Assembly: GCF_000832305.1 (NCBI RefSeq)
Contig: NZ_CP010537.1
Coordinates: 2,108,001-2,172,000 of the forward strand
Length of the DNA: 64,000 bases
Direction of reading: 5' to 3'
Origin: Cupriavidus basilensis
GTDB taxonomy: Bacteria > Pseudomonadota > Gammaproteobacteria > Burkholderiales > Burkholderiaceae
Position 1 is the first letter of the stretch; each line of letters begins with the position of its first letter. Positions 1 through 7,924 of the stretch are shown here, in pieces. The notes under the pieces are model-generated. The model was not told the origin of the DNA. It worked only from the letters and a program-made list of their open reading frames with translations, and made no database searches. A program made the position numbers and the translations under genes.

Positions 1-657
1 CGCCTCAGCACCCATTCTGGCTTTTACCGCACGCTCTGATCTTTCATTCTTCAAAGAATGAAGGAAGCGCAAAAGGGATCGTCTACCCTTGTCTTCCGTC
101 AGGAAGGGCCATTCATTCTCTCCAACCCCTTTTGTCCGTAATTCAGAAAGAAACTCGCCATGTATTTCAATATAAGGCTGCGGCCCTAACTGCGGCGAAC
201 GGCTATTTTTTGACTTCTTTTGTTTATCCGGCTGCAGAAAGAATTTTTGTATTAAATCTTTCTTGACATCAGGAAACTTTTCGAATAACTGCGCCAGCGC
301 GCCAGCGTAACCACTAGAGCGTTGATCGGCCAATGGATGCTTCGCAATAATGGGTTTCGTTCTGAAGTAAGGCTTAATGCGAAAACTCGGAAGCAACGCA
401 TAAAATCCTACAATACACCCCTCCCCTGCTGATGCCACGCATCGTCGGAGCAAGCGCCTCACTTCGTTTGGCGAGAATTTTGTCTGTTCTTGAATCTCAC
501 CGTAGGGAATATCGGCAGCATATAACTCAACGGCAAGCTTTCGATTCAGAAACGTTCGACGAGTCGCATCGTCAAGAACGGTGATATCGGGATGGGGCCA
601 GTCGACAAGCTCACCGTGATATTGTTGAATCAACGATCTCCGCGCGCCCCCGCCCAT
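1..657 (-). CDS. TnsB/Mu-type integrase-transposase, N-terminal part (cut by window edge)
   Basis: Reading leftwards from ATG at 657 there are 219 open codons and no stop before the window edge. Residues about 41-72 look like a helix-turn-helix (ELYAADIPYGEIQEQTKF followed by an Arg-rich helix). A segment IVGFYALLPSFRIKPYFR near residue 82 resembles the linker that precedes the DDE integrase domain in TnsB/TniA-type transposases; the catalytic domain itself would lie outside the window. The start codon overlaps the stop of the upstream gene (TAATG), so the two are translationally coupled, as tnsA and tnsB usually are. The DNA is clearly AT-richer than the rest of the window, which fits recent transfer. 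Family assignment is by remembered pattern only. Confidence 0.5.
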   Translation of the reverse strand, partial: MGGGARRSLIQQYHGELVDWPHPDITVLDDATRRTFLNRKLAVELYAADIPYGEIQEQTKFSPNEVRRLLRRCVASAGEGCIVGFYALLPSFRIKPYFRTKPIIAKHPLADQRSSGYAGALAQLFEKFPDVKKDLIQKFFLQPDKQKKSKNSRSPQLGPQPYIEIHGEFLSELRTKGVGENEWPFLTEDKGRRSLLRFLHSLKNERSERAVKARMGAEA

Positions 658-1271
658 TATTCAACCCGTTCTAGAAGGGAACGTCGGTGAAATGCGCTAG
701 TACGAAGTTCGGTTTTAAGTTTCCCGTTTGCCAAGTAGCGCGCCACACTAGCAAGTAAGTGTGCGGGATCACAATCTTCTAGTGCGAGAACCTCCTGGAG
801 CGTGAAGCTACTTCTGGCGCTAATTAATCCTGGGAGGGCCCTGGGATTCGGGTCTATAGCTCCTCTAACGCGTGTTCGATAGGAACATAGCAACATCCAA
901 TTATGGGGCAGCCATTGCGCCATTCGGATTTCGCCTTCGGTCTTGGTTATCCTATTCTTGTGTCGCGTGGGTTCCCCGTTCCTAGAGTGATTGAAGTGCC
1001 AACACTCCGTCTTGCCAGACTGATATAAAACATCAACTGTTTGTTTGTATTTTTTTTCAGATTTTTCTTTTGGTGGCCTGGATGGAAGATACGACAGTAT
1101 TTCAGGATTTCCTTCGGCTAGCAATAAATGCGAAAATGCAACCACGCCGAAAATGCCAAAGCGACGATCATTTTTTGGGGAATCAAAAAAATAGACCGAC
1201 GCGTGGCCGCGATTTGGATTTCTAACAAATTCAGCCGGGCTCAATCTGTGCTGGTCTGCGGCGTGATACAT
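657..1271 (-). CDS. TnsA-like endonuclease subunit, probably degenerate
   Basis: A 204-residue protein transcribed just ahead of the TnsB-like gene and overlapping it at TAATG. Size, position and a core of the form LLAEGNPEILSYLPSRP ... TVDVLYQSG resemble the restriction-like (PD-D/ExK) fold of TnsA, which cuts the 5' transposon ends. Asp80 would be the catalytic acid. The expected Q/E-x-K segment is replaced by ECWHF (residues 89-93) with no lysine, so activity is doubtful. No strong ribosome binding site is seen upstream of the ATG. Base composition is AT-rich like its partner. It could instead be an unrelated transposon accessory protein. Confidence 0.35.
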   Translation of the reverse strand: MYHAADQHRLSPAEFVRNPNRGHASVYFFDSPKNDRRFGIFGVVAFSHLLLAEGNPEILSYLPSRPPKEKSEKKYKQTVDVLYQSGKTECWHFNHSRNGEPTRHKNRITKTEGEIRMAQWLPHNWMLLCSYRTRVRGAIDPNPRALPGLISARSSFTLQEVLALEDCDPAHLLASVARYLANGKLKTELRTSAFHRRSLLERVE

Positions 1272-1949
1272 GATGAGTCACAACGGCGAGTCTTGGAGAA
1301 TATATGGTAGAAAATTTTGTGAGTAGATAACGGTATCAGTAACCCTATGAAACTGGTTGCATAGTGCGCATAATTTTAATATTTTTTATTATCAGAAAAT
1401 CGCAAAATTCGCATTTAAACCCAAGGACTTTCCCCAAAAAAATACTTTCGGTTGCGGGGACAATGTGTGGAGTGGAGCGGAATGAACTCCATGAACTGCA
1501 GGCGATTACTAGGAGCTCTGAGACAAGAGCGCAGAACCAAGGCTTTCGCCGTTTGCCTGCAAGCTCAAGGGAGGTAGGGGCGGGTAGGCGGCGCTCACAC
1601 GCCAGCGGAGACATAGGCAGCATGACAACGGCTGCGGTCGCTCCCGAAAAAGACACACAATTACATCTTCGGCGTAGAACCGATAGAATATTTCATCCCC
1701 AAAAAAGACGAAAATATGTGTTGAATGCAGCGACAAAGTCTACGTAAGTAGATAATTCTTATCAGATTTTACCCCATCACTTTTCTCGTCGTCTGACTAC
1801 ACTGACTGGGTGAACGTCAGTCCTCCCCATCTTTGGCCCCCACCTACGCCGCGTATCGTCAGCCCGGCGTTGACCTGAGTTTCTTTGTCCCTTGGACAAT
1901 CGCGAATACTCGCTGCTATATTGCGTGAACCAATCCTGCCCCAGATCCC
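1272..1949. other. AT-rich intergenic stretch at transposon edge; no convincing gene
   Basis: Several open frames overlap here on both strands, but none has a family-like sequence, a ribosome binding site or sensible codon use. The stretch 1290-1440 is very AT-rich and GC content rises again by about 1780, so the transposon end is probably inside this interval. Two similar short blocks occur at 1323-1339 and 1748-1765 (listed separately). The promoter of the following efflux operon should lie at about 1870-1945. Confidence 0.4.
1323..1765. repeat. Two copies of GTAGATAA-N3/4-TATCAG (1323-1339 and 1748-1765)
   Basis: GTAGATAACGGTATCAG at 1323 and GTAGATAATTCTTATCAG at 1748 differ only in the spacer. 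Each also contains a small inverted repeat (GATA...TATC). A further TATCAG lies at 1390-1395. Repeated short sites near the tnsA side of a Tn7-like element are expected for TnsB binding, but two imperfect copies could also be chance. Confidence 0.3.
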
Positions 1950-2213
1950 ATGGCACGCTCGCTTGTGCTCGTCGCGTTGGCCGCTTCGCTCTATGGTTGC
2001 GCCGGTGCCCCGTCCTTCAGCCTGTTTGGCGCCTATTTTCCGCTTTGGCTCTTGAGCGCCCTGATCGGCATCGTGGGCGCCGTCATTTCCTGGCGGCTGT
2101 TTATCCTGGCCGGCTGGGCGGATGTCGTCGGCTTCCCGCTGCTGGTAAACACGGCAATCGGCCTGATGATCGCTGAAATCGTCTGGTTATCGGCTACGGG
2201 ACACATCCTATGA
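1950..2213 (+). CDS. ytcA: YtcA-like small membrane lipoprotein of an efflux operon
   Basis: An 87-residue protein. It begins with a hydrophobic signal ending in LYGCAG, a plausible lipobox with Cys17. A long hydrophobic stretch (residues about 28-55) and a second one (60-80) follow. The motif FSLFGAYFPLWLLSALIG is typical of the YtcA family, which sits directly before mdtN in the enterobacterial ytcA-mdtNOP cluster. The stop overlaps the mdtN start (ATGA). The exact role of the family is not known; a helper of the inner-membrane part of the pump is the usual guess. Confidence 0.75.
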   Translation: MARSLVLVALAASLYGCAGAPSFSLFGAYFPLWLLSALIGIVGAVISWRLFILAGWADVVGFPLLVNTAIGLMIAEIVWLSATGHIL

Positions 2214-3259
2214 AAATGGCCGGCGTCCGCAAAAACCCGCTGCGCGGGAAATTGATCGCACTGGCGATCGTTGTTCTGGCTATCCTGCTCTCCATCCATG
2301 CCTGGCATCGCGCCGTGCGGTTTCCGTCTTCCGACGATGCCGGGCTCGATGCGGACATGGTGCATGTGGCGTCGCCCGTGGGCGGCAGGATCTCGAGGAT
2401 CCTCGTCAGCGAGAACCAGCACGTGGCCAAAGGCGATGTGCTGTTCGAGATCGATCCTGTGCCATACCGGCTAGCCGTGGCCCAGGCGACTGCCGATCTG
2501 GAACTGGCGCAGGCTGCGCTGGGTACGCGCAGACGCACGATTGCCACCGAGCACGCCAACGCGGCGATTGCCTCCGAGCAGACCGCCCGCACCGAACAGA
2601 ACTACGCGCTGAGCGCGCGCACCGTGGCGCGTCTGCGCCCGTTGGCCGCAGATGGCTACGTGCCGAAGCAGCAGCTTGACCAGGCCGAGGTGGCGCAACG
2701 CGACGCGGCCGTATCGCTGAGACAGGCTAACGTGCAGCGTGCCGCGACGGCAAAGGCCGTTGGCACCGAAGACGATGCCACGGCGACCGTGCGAGCGCGC
2801 GAGGCGGCGCTGGCCATCGCCCAGCGGGCACTGGACGACACCGTGGTTCGCGCCCCGCATGACGGCCGCGTGAGCGGCCTGACCGTGCTGTCCGGCGAAG
2901 TCGTGATTCCCAATCAGTCCCTCTTCCTGCTAGTGCATACCGGCCAATGGTTCGCCGTCGCCAATTTCCGTGAAACCCAGCTGGCCGATATCCGTCCGGG
3001 CGATTGCGCCACGGTCTATTCGATGATCGACCGCAGCCATGTCATGCGCGGCAAGGTCGAGGGCATTGGTATTGGCATCACCGATACGGAACGCCTGAAC
3101 CTGCCGCGTTCCCTGCCCTATGTCCAGCCGTCGGTGAACTGGGTGCATGTGGCCAAGCGATTCCCGGTGCGGATCAAGCTGGAAGAACCGCCTGAAATGC
3201 TGGCCCGGGTGGGCGCGAGTGCAACCGTCGAGATCCGGCATGGCGCGGCCTGCCGCTGA
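2210..3259 (+). CDS. mdtN: MdtN-like periplasmic adaptor (HlyD/EmrA family)
   Basis: A 349-residue membrane fusion protein linking the inner-membrane pump component to the outer-membrane channel. There is one N-terminal membrane segment (residues about 14-30). The first half of a lipoyl-like domain follows (VHVASPVGGRISRILVSE), then a long alpha-helical hairpin rich in Ala, Gln and Arg (about 90-200), then the second half-lipoyl motif (VVRAPHDGRVSGLTVLSGE) and a beta-barrel. It starts inside the ytcA stop (ATGA) and its end overlaps mdtO by 20 bases, indicating one translationally coupled operon. Substrates cannot be read from sequence; the E. coli homologues have been linked to resistance to aromatic compounds. 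Confidence 0.85.
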   Translation: MKMAGVRKNPLRGKLIALAIVVLAILLSIHAWHRAVRFPSSDDAGLDADMVHVASPVGGRISRILVSENQHVAKGDVLFEIDPVPYRLAVAQATADLELAQAALGTRRRTIATEHANAAIASEQTARTEQNYALSARTVARLRPLAADGYVPKQQLDQAEVAQRDAAVSLRQANVQRAATAKAVGTEDDATATVRAREAALAIAQRALDDTVVRAPHDGRVSGLTVLSGEVVIPNQSLFLLVHTGQWFAVANFRETQLADIRPGDCATVYSMIDRSHVMRGKVEGIGIGITDTERLNLPRSLPYVQPSVNWVHVAKRFPVRIKLEEPPEMLARVGASATVEIRHGAACR

Positions 3260-5264
3260 CAAGTTGCGCCTGGGGCTGGGGCTGGCCGATCTCGGCGCCC
3301 TGCTGGCACCGTTTGCGGGCCGCGCATCGGCCACCACCCGCATTGCCGTGGCTTGCACGTTGACGGTGCTCGTCACCAGCATCTATGGCACGCCGGAGGC
3401 GGCCATCTCCGCCTATATCGTCTTTTTCATCAACCGGGCGGATCGCACCACCAGCATCGTGATGAGCGTGGCGGCGCTGGTGCTGGTCAGCATCATCATC
3501 GGACTCGTGATGCTGCTGGCTGACTTCAGTGTCGATGACCCACTGCGCCGGGTGGCGTGCATGGCCGTGCTGTCGGCCGCCCTGCTCTTTCTGACCTCGG
3601 CCAGCAAGTTGCGCCCGGTGGGCGCCATCATCGCCATGATCATCGGGTTCGCGCTCGACGAGCTCGGCCTGGTGCCCGGCGGTGAGATCGCCACGCGCGC
3701 CCTGCTCTATGCCTGGCTGATGGTGGCGATTCCGATTGGCGTGAACGTGGCGGTCAACCTGGTGCTGGGTGCAGCGCCGCGCCGGCTGGCCTGCGACCGG
3801 CTGGCCCATTGCCTGCGCGTGGCGGCAGCATGCCTGCGCGATCCACCACCCGACGACGCCGCGCTGCAGGCAGCGTTGCACACTGGCATTCAGCCGGTGG
3901 CGGGCTGGCTGAAGCTGGCAAGGATCGAAGGCTCGGCCAATGCCAGCGACGTAGCCGCGCTGCGTCATGCCGCGGCGTCTACCATGGCGATCCTGCTGGC
4001 GGTCGATGCCGCCCGCCGGCAGCCGGGCGCCCCCCTGCCCGCCCCGGTTGCCGATCCGATCGCCGACACGCTTGACGCGATGGCGCGCATGCTCGATGCG
4101 GGCGGCTATCCGGTGGAAATCGGGCTGAGCCAACCGGACGCCAGCCTGCTTGCGCCGGCGCAGGCGGCGGTTGCCAGGGAACTGCACTTGGCCATCAATT
4201 GCTTTGCCGAGCCCCCGGAAGCGGACACGGCGGCGGACACAACGACAACCCCGACGCCGCCAACCGCCCACAGCGGCTTGCTCGACGCAGATGCCTTTAG
4301 CAATCGCGACCACATCCGCTACGCGCTCAAGACCACCGGCGCGGCCCTGTTCTGCTACCTGCTCTATCAGCAGCTCAACTGGCCGGGCATTCATACCTGC
4401 TTCATCACGTGTTATCTCGTGTCGCTAGGGACCGCCGCGCAGACCGTGGAGAAGCTCTCGCTGCGGCTGGCCGGCTGCCTGGCCGGCGCTGTCATCGGCA
4501 CGGCGGCCCTCGTGTATGTCGTGCCTTCGCTGTCGTCTGTGGGCGGGCTCATGTTGCTGGTCTTCGCGGGCTCGTGGATATCGGCCTGGGTTGCGCTAGG
4601 CTCTGCGCGCATCGCCTACGCTGGCTTCCAGATCGCGTTCGCGTTCTACCTGTGTGTCATCCAGGGCGCCGGCCCAGGCTTTGACCTGACCATCGCGCGT
4701 GACCGGGTCATCGGCATCATGCTTGGCAACCTGATGGTCTACCTGGTGTTCACGCGCATCTGGCCGGTCAGTATTGCCGCGCGCATCGAAGCGGCGCTGG
4801 GCCGGCTGGCCGAGCAATGGCACCAACTGGCGCATGCCAGGCGCTCCGACGACCGGCGCGGGCATGCCATGGCCGCGCTGGCCTTGCAGGGCGATATCGC
4901 GCAGGACCTGATCCTCGCGCACTACGAGCCTGCGTCCGTGGGCCCGGCGCCCGAGTGGGTCGAAGACCGCCAGCGGCGACTGCGCTCGCTCGACGCGATT
5001 GCCGGTCCGGCATTCCTGTTCGCCGAGCGGTTCCCGGGCGACCCTGACCTCGCGCAGCGGCTTCGCACACTGCGGGCCCACGATACGGCGCCGCAGCCAG
5101 CGCAGCCCGCTCACGCCACTGAGGCCACTGAGGCCTTTGACGCCGCCGGTCACGACGGCCCGGCCCGCGACGCCTTGCTGGCCCTCATCGACAAACGCCT
5201 GACCGCCTCCGTAGCCGACGCCGCGCAGACGCCCCACCCTTACCCCATCCATGCGCAAACGTGA
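3240..5264 (+). CDS. mdtO: MdtO-like inner-membrane efflux component (FUSC family)
   Basis: The start at ATG 3240 (MARPAADKLRLG) is chosen over in-frame upstream codons because those lie inside mdtN and the chosen start gives 674 residues, close to the roughly 680 usual for MdtO. Two halves are visible, each with about five to six membrane spans (roughly residues 30-180 and 360-500). They are separated and followed by soluble Ala-rich domains, the arrangement of aromatic-acid exporter proteins of the FUSC/AaeB type. It overlaps mdtN upstream and mdtP downstream (14 bases). The role is proton-linked or adaptor-linked export across the inner membrane together with MdtN and MdtP. Confidence 0.85.
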   Translation: MARPAADKLRLGLGLADLGALLAPFAGRASATTRIAVACTLTVLVTSIYGTPEAAISAYIVFFINRADRTTSIVMSVAALVLVSIIIGLVMLLADFSVDDPLRRVACMAVLSAALLFLTSASKLRPVGAIIAMIIGFALDELGLVPGGEIATRALLYAWLMVAIPIGVNVAVNLVLGAAPRRLACDRLAHCLRVAAACLRDPPPDDAALQAALHTGIQPVAGWLKLARIEGSANASDVAALRHAAASTMAILLAVDAARRQPGAPLPAPVADPIADTLDAMARMLDAGGYPVEIGLSQPDASLLAPAQAAVARELHLAINCFAEPPEADTAADTTTTPTPPTAHSGLLDADAFSNRDHIRYALKTTGAALFCYLLYQQLNWPGIHTCFITCYLVSLGTAAQTVEKLSLRLAGCLAGAVIGTAALVYVVPSLSSVGGLMLLVFAGSWISAWVALGSARIAYAGFQIAFAFYLCVIQGAGPGFDLTIARDRVIGIMLGNLMVYLVFTRIWPVSIAARIEAALGRLAEQWHQLAHARRSDDRRGHAMAALALQGDIAQDLILAHYEPASVGPAPEWVEDRQRRLRSLDAIAGPAFLFAERFPGDPDLAQRLRTLRAHDTAPQPAQPAHATEATEAFDAAGHDGPARDALLALIDKRLTASVADAAQTPHPYPIHAQT

Positions 5265-6789
5265 TTCGCTGGTGATTCCGCTATCGCTGATTGCCGCGAC
5301 GCTGGCAGGTTGTGCCACGTCGTCGCTGCATCTCGCGCCTGCGCAAGCCGATCGGCCGTGGCAGCCCGCCACCACGGCGTCGGGAGACATCGTGCCTGGC
5401 GCCGCGGCCAGGGCCGCACCCGCGCCAGGGCCTTCCGACTACACGCTGCCCGCCAATTCGGCGCTCGCATCGATCGCACCGCCGCCGGCGCTTGATCCGG
5501 CGCACGCGTACTCGCTGCCGGAACTGATCGACATGGCCGAGTCCGCCAACCCGCTGACGCGCATCGCGTGGAACGACGCACGCAATGCGGCGCTGGCCGC
5601 GGGCATCGCCAAGGCCAGCTACCTGCCGCACATCTCGGCCGCAGCCATGGGCGGCTACCAGACCGGGCATCTTTCCACCAGCACGCCCCTGGGATCGGCC
5701 GGCACGAACACATCCACCCACGGCGCGGTGTCGGTACTGTCGCTGCAATGGCTGCTGTTCGATTTCGGTGAACGCGTGGGAATTGTCGATGCCGCGGAGC
5801 AAACTTCGATCGCCGTCAATATTGCGTTCACGGCCGTTCACCAGCGCATCGTGCACGATGTCAGCGTGGCGTTCTATCGCTATCAGGCTGCCCGATCGCG
5901 CGGCGGCACGGTGCAGCAGGCCATGACCAACGCCGATGCCGTGCTCGCGGCGGCCAAGGCACGCTACCAGCGCGGCATCGGCACGATCGTGGAAGTGGCG
6001 CAGGCCACCCAGAACCGTGCGCAGACCAACCTTGCGATGGTGCAAGCACAAGGCGCCGAGACCGACGCGTATCTGGCCCTGCTCGCGGCCATCGGTATCT
6101 CGCCGTTGTCCAAGCCACGCATCGCCGAAATGCCCGTGCGGCCCTTGTCACCGGCCTTGCGCGGCTCCATCGAGCAGATCGTCGAAAGCGCGATCGCGCA
6201 GCGGCCCGACGTGCTGGGCGCCTACGCGGTCGAGCGCGCCAGCCAGGCCAAGGTCAAGGCGGCCGAGGCGGCATTCCTGCCCAAGGTGTTCCTGTCCGCG
6301 TACACGTCATATGCATCGGGTGGATCGTCCATCTCGGCGATCCCGCCAATCGGCCAGCAGCCCCCGACGCTGAACCTCAACGGCTATCGCTACGGCGCCA
6401 GCGTATTCCTTGGCGTTTCCGTGCCCATCTACGACGGCGGGGTGCGCTCGGCGGTGGTCGCGCAGTCACGCAATGACGTCGACAGCGCATCGGCCCGGCT
6501 GACGCGGGCCAAGGAAGAATCGGTGCGGCAAGTGGTGGTCAGCCAGAGCGCGCTCGAATCGAGCCTGGCGGCGTACGACGCGGCCAAGGCGCTGGCCGAC
6601 GCCGCCCAGGTTACCTACAACGCGGCCTTTGCGGCGTATAGCAAGGGCGTGGGATCGATAATAGAAGCCAACCTGGCGCAAAACCAGTTGCTGCTGGCGT
6701 GGAACGCGTCGACCGATGCGTATAGCGGCGCGCTGGCCGCCGCCGCCACGCTGGCGCTCGCGACCGGGGCGATCGGCTCGACGCGTTGA
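5251..6789 (+). CDS. mdtP: MdtP-like outer-membrane efflux lipoprotein (TolC/OprM family)
   Basis: A 512-residue outer-membrane factor. It has a lipoprotein signal with lipobox LAGC (Cys21) followed by two outer-membrane-efflux repeats. Each repeat begins with a YSLPELIDMAE-type or RPDVLGAYAVE segment and contains the long Ala-rich helices that form the periplasmic tunnel. It starts 14 bases before the end of mdtO and is the last gene of the ytcA-mdtNOP operon. It completes the tripartite pump, so the system does not need an outside TolC. No local regulator gene belongs clearly to this operon. Confidence 0.85.
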   Translation: MRKRDSLVIPLSLIAATLAGCATSSLHLAPAQADRPWQPATTASGDIVPGAAARAAPAPGPSDYTLPANSALASIAPPPALDPAHAYSLPELIDMAESANPLTRIAWNDARNAALAAGIAKASYLPHISAAAMGGYQTGHLSTSTPLGSAGTNTSTHGAVSVLSLQWLLFDFGERVGIVDAAEQTSIAVNIAFTAVHQRIVHDVSVAFYRYQAARSRGGTVQQAMTNADAVLAAAKARYQRGIGTIVEVAQATQNRAQTNLAMVQAQGAETDAYLALLAAIGISPLSKPRIAEMPVRPLSPALRGSIEQIVESAIAQRPDVLGAYAVERASQAKVKAAEAAFLPKVFLSAYTSYASGGSSISAIPPIGQQPPTLNLNGYRYGASVFLGVSVPIYDGGVRSAVVAQSRNDVDSASARLTRAKEESVRQVVVSQSALESSLAAYDAAKALADAAQVTYNAAFAAYSKGVGSIIEANLAQNQLLLAWNASTDAYSGALAAAATLALATGAIGSTR

Positions 6790-6886
6790 GCCACCCGAAT
6801 CCGATGCCGTGCGCCTCGGCGAGCCCGCCGGTTTGGCGGTGGGGCCTTGAGAACGACAAGCTTCAGGCCGAGTTGGCCGCGGCGAA

Positions 6887-7362
6887 GGGTGACGCGGCCA
6901 AAACCCATCAGGCGGATGCCGATGCGAGTGGTACTTCGTTAAAAGTCTGCAGGCGGTTGTCAGCCCGATGCAGATCCGATTCATAATGGCGCGCCGCCAA
7001 CAGGAAACATGCGGCAGCGACCAAGCCGAAGGCAGGCATCACCGCAAGGGCCGTCTGCAGGCCAAGGGCGTCTGAAATCGCCCCCCCGACGAATGGCCCA
7101 ACCGCAAGGCCAAACATGTTCTGAAAGAGCGAAAGTAGTGCGGCGCCGGTGGAACGCACGCCCGGGTGAACGACGTCGAGCACAATACCCGCCGCCGGCC
7201 CTACCGTACACGTCATCAGGAAGCCGCCGAACGCGATCAGCAGAAACTGCTGGCTGGCCGGCATCGTAACGGTAAAGGCCGCAACAAAAACCAGCAGGGT
7301 CGCCACGCACAGGAAATCCACGGCGAGAGGCTTGTTGCGTGGCCGGCGAGCAGCCGCCCTGT
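6887..7362 (-). pseudogene. Duplicated 3' end of an MFS transporter gene
   Basis: These 476 bases are almost identical to 14481-14956 (constant offset 7594, only a few mismatches seen) and encode the last about 150 residues of the MFS protein that is complete at 14502-15836. There is no start here. Homology ends abruptly at 7362, where an IS3-family fragment on the other strand begins. The near identity means the copy is recent. It is a truncated duplicate, not a functional gene. Confidence 0.85.
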
Positions 7363-7526
7363 ACACGTCGATTGCGTTCGGGCTGCGCTGCCACGAGGCC
7401 GGTGTGCGCCCCTCAATGGGCTCTGTCGGTGACGCGTACGACAATGCCATGTGCGAATCCTTCTTTGCCACGCTCGAGTGTGAGCTGCTGGCACGCAGCC
7501 GCTTTGCCACCCATGGCCAGGCGCGC
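7362..7526 (+). pseudogene. IS3-family transposase fragment (integrase core)
   Basis: About 55 codons read YTSIAFGLRC, then GVRPSMGSVGDAYDNAMCES, then FFATLECELL. This is the D-x35-E part of the DDE integrase core of IS3-family orfB, including the SVGDAYDNAMCESFF block. Both ends are cut: the left end joins the duplicated MFS fragment exactly and the right end joins an SDR fragment at about 7527. It is therefore a remnant and not a complete insertion sequence; no inverted repeats are recognisable. Confidence 0.75.
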
Positions 7527-7712
7527 GTGCTCCACCGGCGCCTTAGTGCCGGCATACGCGGCATAGAACGGTGTGAAGACCCCGAGCAGCGACGTGACCA
7601 GCGTGCAGATCTTGCCGTTGTCATTGACACGCTTGCCAGCTTCCTTGAGGAAGAAGAAGGCCGTCTTGGAATTGACCGCCGTCATTTCGTCGTACTCGGG
7701 GTGATCGTACCT
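7527..7712 (-). pseudogene. Short-chain dehydrogenase fragment
   Basis: On the minus strand, residues YDEMTAVNSKTAFFFLKEAG and then CTLVTSLLGVFTPFYAAYAG followed by TKAPVEH match the central part of classical SDR enzymes: the N-A/S-K helix, the catalytic Ser in TSLLG and the Y-A-x-x-K active site as YAGTK. The Rossmann N-terminus and the C-terminus are missing and the fragment ends exactly at the IS3-family remnant. It is a broken gene left by rearrangement. Confidence 0.6.
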
Positions 7713-7789
7713 TTCGTGCAAAAAGTGGCGGTGATCAACCGGAGAGCCGCCTGCAGCAAAGGTTTGCCCCTTCCCGGCCTTGTTGCATA

Positions 7790-7905
7790 GTGCGCCGGGA
7801 GACCGGTAAGGAGTAAAGGGTGGAAGTCCCTGACCACGAAGATTTAGCAAATCACGTTGTCCCCGAGTCATGCGCCGTGTGTCGTGAGGCACATGGTGAA
7901 GCGTT
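7790..7905 (+). ncRNA. Truncated 5' end of a group II intron
   Basis: The stretch begins with GTGCGCC, the standard group II intron 5' boundary, and continues with blocks reminiscent of domain I (GGTAAGGAGTAAAGGGTGGA, then GAGTCATGCGCC, then GTGAGGCACATGGTGAAGCG). Similarity stops at about 7905, just before the metallo-hydrolase stop codon. No reverse transcriptase, domain V or 3' boundary follows, so it cannot splice. The assignment rests on remembered consensus patterns; a covariance-model search would settle it. Confidence 0.5.
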
Positions 7906-7924
7906 ATTCTTGGCCATTCTTGCC

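Noticed and set aside
1345..1747. Overlapping frames of 75-127 codons on both strands
   Set aside because: No ribosome binding site, no recognisable motif and mutual overlap in an AT-rich transposon edge.
3174..4394. A 406-codon minus-strand frame
   Set aside because: It lies wholly antisense to mdtO, with low-complexity His/Arg/Gln composition and no start signal. It is a shadow frame.
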